Part shown: one piece after another, positions 62,097 to 64,000 of the stretch
Layout: the number at the start of each line of letters is the position of its first letter
How positions within the stretch are numbered: position 1 is the stretch's first letter
Assembly: GCA_038049695.1 (NCBI GenBank)
Contig: CP142453.1
Coordinates: forward strand, 18,604,001 to 18,668,000
DNA length: 64,000 bases
Origin: Cinnamomum chago
Taxonomy: Eukaryota > Streptophyta > Magnoliopsida > Laurales > Lauraceae
Direction: 5' to 3'
Position numbers and translations under genes: made by a program
Notes under the pieces: generated by a model
The model's input: the letters and a program-made list of their open reading frames with translations, nothing else
Told to the model about the DNA's origin: nothing
Databases searched by the model: none

Positions 62097-62963
62097 CCTC
62101 TTCTTGGTTACTCCAGTTCCACAATTCAAGTTTAATGGGTTCTTCTCATTAGCTCCCTGACTTTAATTAATCTAATCTATATTAGATCTAACAGAGTTTT
62201 CATCCTTTTTGTGTTAAAAATACATCCGACTTTTGTCGATCAAGGCATTTGATTGATTAGATTCTCAAATTGTTAATGGTAGGTAGTTGTAAATGGGAAG
62301 TTACTAGGTACCACCTACTTGATGAGTCAACTGAACTTTTTTTTTTTTTAGAGGAACAGCCATTTCTCACATAGAGAAATGTACAGCCCTTCAAACCACC
62401 TAGTGGGGTCCACTGTACCAATCGTTTTTTTGGTGATGGATGATTGGAAATAAATGATATTCAATTTCAATGGAATTCGATGATCATAAAATGATCAGGC
62501 AACCCCTCGAATCCAACCGTCAAGTATGCATTTAGGGTCTTGAAATGGGCCCCATGAAGTGGGATGGGCTTGATTATATTTCTTATATATGTTAAAACAT
62601 ATATTGATATTTTCAACCCCCCCTGCTTTTTATATAAGTTCTCCATTGGTTGACTGTGAATAGGTAGGTCAAAGTCCTCCACCAAATTTAAGGAGTCTTC
62701 AACATTGCAATACGAGGTAATGGAGCAACGACTTTTGGGTAGATACTGGTGCTGGTCTTCTTAATTCTTATGCGCCAAACAGATCCTTGTCGTGATTGGT
62801 CAGAGTATGATACAAAAATTAGCTTTAATTGGTCTATGCTAATGTTCTTGTTTTACATTATGAAATACTATACTGTCGGTGGTAATTGGCATCTTCAAAA
62901 ATATATATGGTTTCAGACTACCTTGGTATCTTTAATCTTTAAAACATATGGTTTCAACTCTGG

Positions 62964-63045
62964 GTAATGTATTGACAGCAATTTCAGTCTCGTCAAATTG
63001 GAGTACCGAGTACGCAATGTATTGACAGCAATTTCAGTCTCGTTT
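62964..63045. repeat. Tandem duplication of a 28-bp phrase
   Basis: ATGTATTGACAGCAATTTCA followed by GTCTCGT occurs twice, about 50 bp apart, with an unrelated spacer containing GAGTACCGAGTACG. Confidence 0.85.
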
Positions 63046-63619
63046 TTCTCTTCCTAAACTTTGAGTATTTTACAAAAAGGATTTAAGAAGAAAATGAAAA
63101 TTATAAAAATTGAATTTTTGAAGTGTTGTGGAAAAAATAGAATCTAAAATAAGTGCAGGGCCCATCTTTGTTTTTGCAGAGAGACAAGGGTGCAATCAGG
63201 AAATTCAACTTGGGGGCTCTATTTAAAAGAAATATTGGGGGAAGGGGCAAATGCAAATATATATATATATTAATTTTTAAAATTTATAGGATTTTTTTAA
63301 AAACTATTTTAACTTTTTTCATGTATGGGTAGGGGCTTTAGCCCCAAGACCCATGTACCTGGATTTGTCCCTGCGGAATAAAGTTGTGTAACCATTGAGC
63401 TAACAATAGGTTAGCCCTCTACACAGCTGGAGATCAAATTATAGTTGTTTTTGTAGAGAAGGAGGTGTGTAACCATTGTTATATTTTTGTTTATATGAGA
63501 AAAACATTAGGTGTGATTTTCTCAATAATATTTTGAGGAAAGAGAGGAAGTTTGATATGTTCTAGACTATATAAATTAAAATGCTAAAATGAGATTGATG
63601 ATTCTTAATATTAAGTTTG

Positions 63620-63822
63620 ATGGTAATTACATACACATTATAGAGAGAGTGAGATGTAAGATCTAAAATGGCTTGCAACATGGAGTCAAATCTATGGATT
63701 TAGACTTCCGCATTAAACATAATGATTACATACACATTATAGAGAGAGTGAGATGTAAGTTCTAAAATGGTTTACAATGGAGAGTCAAATCTACGGAATT
63801 AGACTTACACATTAAACACAAT
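63620..63822. repeat. Tandem duplication of a roughly 97-bp unit
   Basis: Two adjacent copies beginning ATTACATACACATTATAGAG and ending CATTAAACA(T/C)AATGA, starting near 63627 and 63724, with about ten differences. Confidence 0.85.
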
Positions 63823-64000
63823 GAGGCTTTGAAGCATGGTAATTAAATATCAACCCTATTAAATCATCTTAATTCCTTTGATAGATGGCCTTTGAGTTTA
63901 ATAATTATAGAAGAATTCTTTTTTATTTTTTATTTTAATACAACCGTGTGTGAACGGGGCCTGCACTAAAAAAAGAAAAAAAAAAAGCTTCTATAGAAGC

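Larger units (their letters stand above)
59280..64000. other. Right-edge intergenic region
   Basis: AT-rich, with only short ORFs and no conserved motif. It contains the hAT-like element at 61723-62096 and three tandem duplications (61376-61437, 62964-63045, 63620-63822). No RNA gene seen. Confidence 0.55.

Overview
This is nuclear DNA from a flowering plant. The coding genes are split by GT-AG introns, use plant organelle-targeting leaders, and lie in AT-rich DNA crowded with small DNA transposons. Two introns of one gene are 7.7 and 9.7 kb, which points to a large, transposon-rich genome. A magnoliid or other early-diverging lineage is a guess only.

Layout. (1) 1524-2268, minus: the 5' part of a gene for a putative plastid membrane protein; its 3' exon or exons lie beyond the left edge. 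(2) 2.3-15.8 kb: intergenic DNA with no convincing host gene. It holds a GC-rich fold-back element (8621-8770) and a Mutator-like element with long terminal inverted repeats (9051-10806). That element is split by a later PIF/Harbinger MITE (9705-10634). (3) 15920-20135, plus: a complete plastid class II DAHP synthase gene, five exons, 536 aa. (4) 24606-43035, minus: a complete nuclear poly(A)-binding protein gene, six exons, 217 aa, spread over 18.4 kb. Its two large introns hold MITEs, a second copy of the GC-rich fold-back, a microsatellite and a 3 kb block of modular repeats. (5) 45959-46698, minus: a mitochondrial-type small heat-shock protein, two exons, 215 aa, with a TATA box and heat-shock elements upstream. 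(6) 49239-59079, minus: a half-size ABCG transporter close to the ABCG11/WBC11 clade, eight exons, 754 aa. Its introns hold two hAT-like elements with 8-bp target duplications and MITEs sitting in (TA)n tracts. (7) 59.2-64.0 kb: intergenic DNA with a third hAT-like element and several tandem duplications.

The five genes are functionally unrelated (plastid membrane, shikimate pathway entry, mRNA polyadenylation, mitochondrial stress, lipid export), as usual in a plant chromosome arm. The most novel signal is the GC-rich near-palindromic element, seen twice (8.6 and 38.5 kb). The copies have matching termini in opposite orientations and 9-bp flanking repeats. Exon joins were worked out by hand from reading-frame continuity, family conservation and splice consensus.
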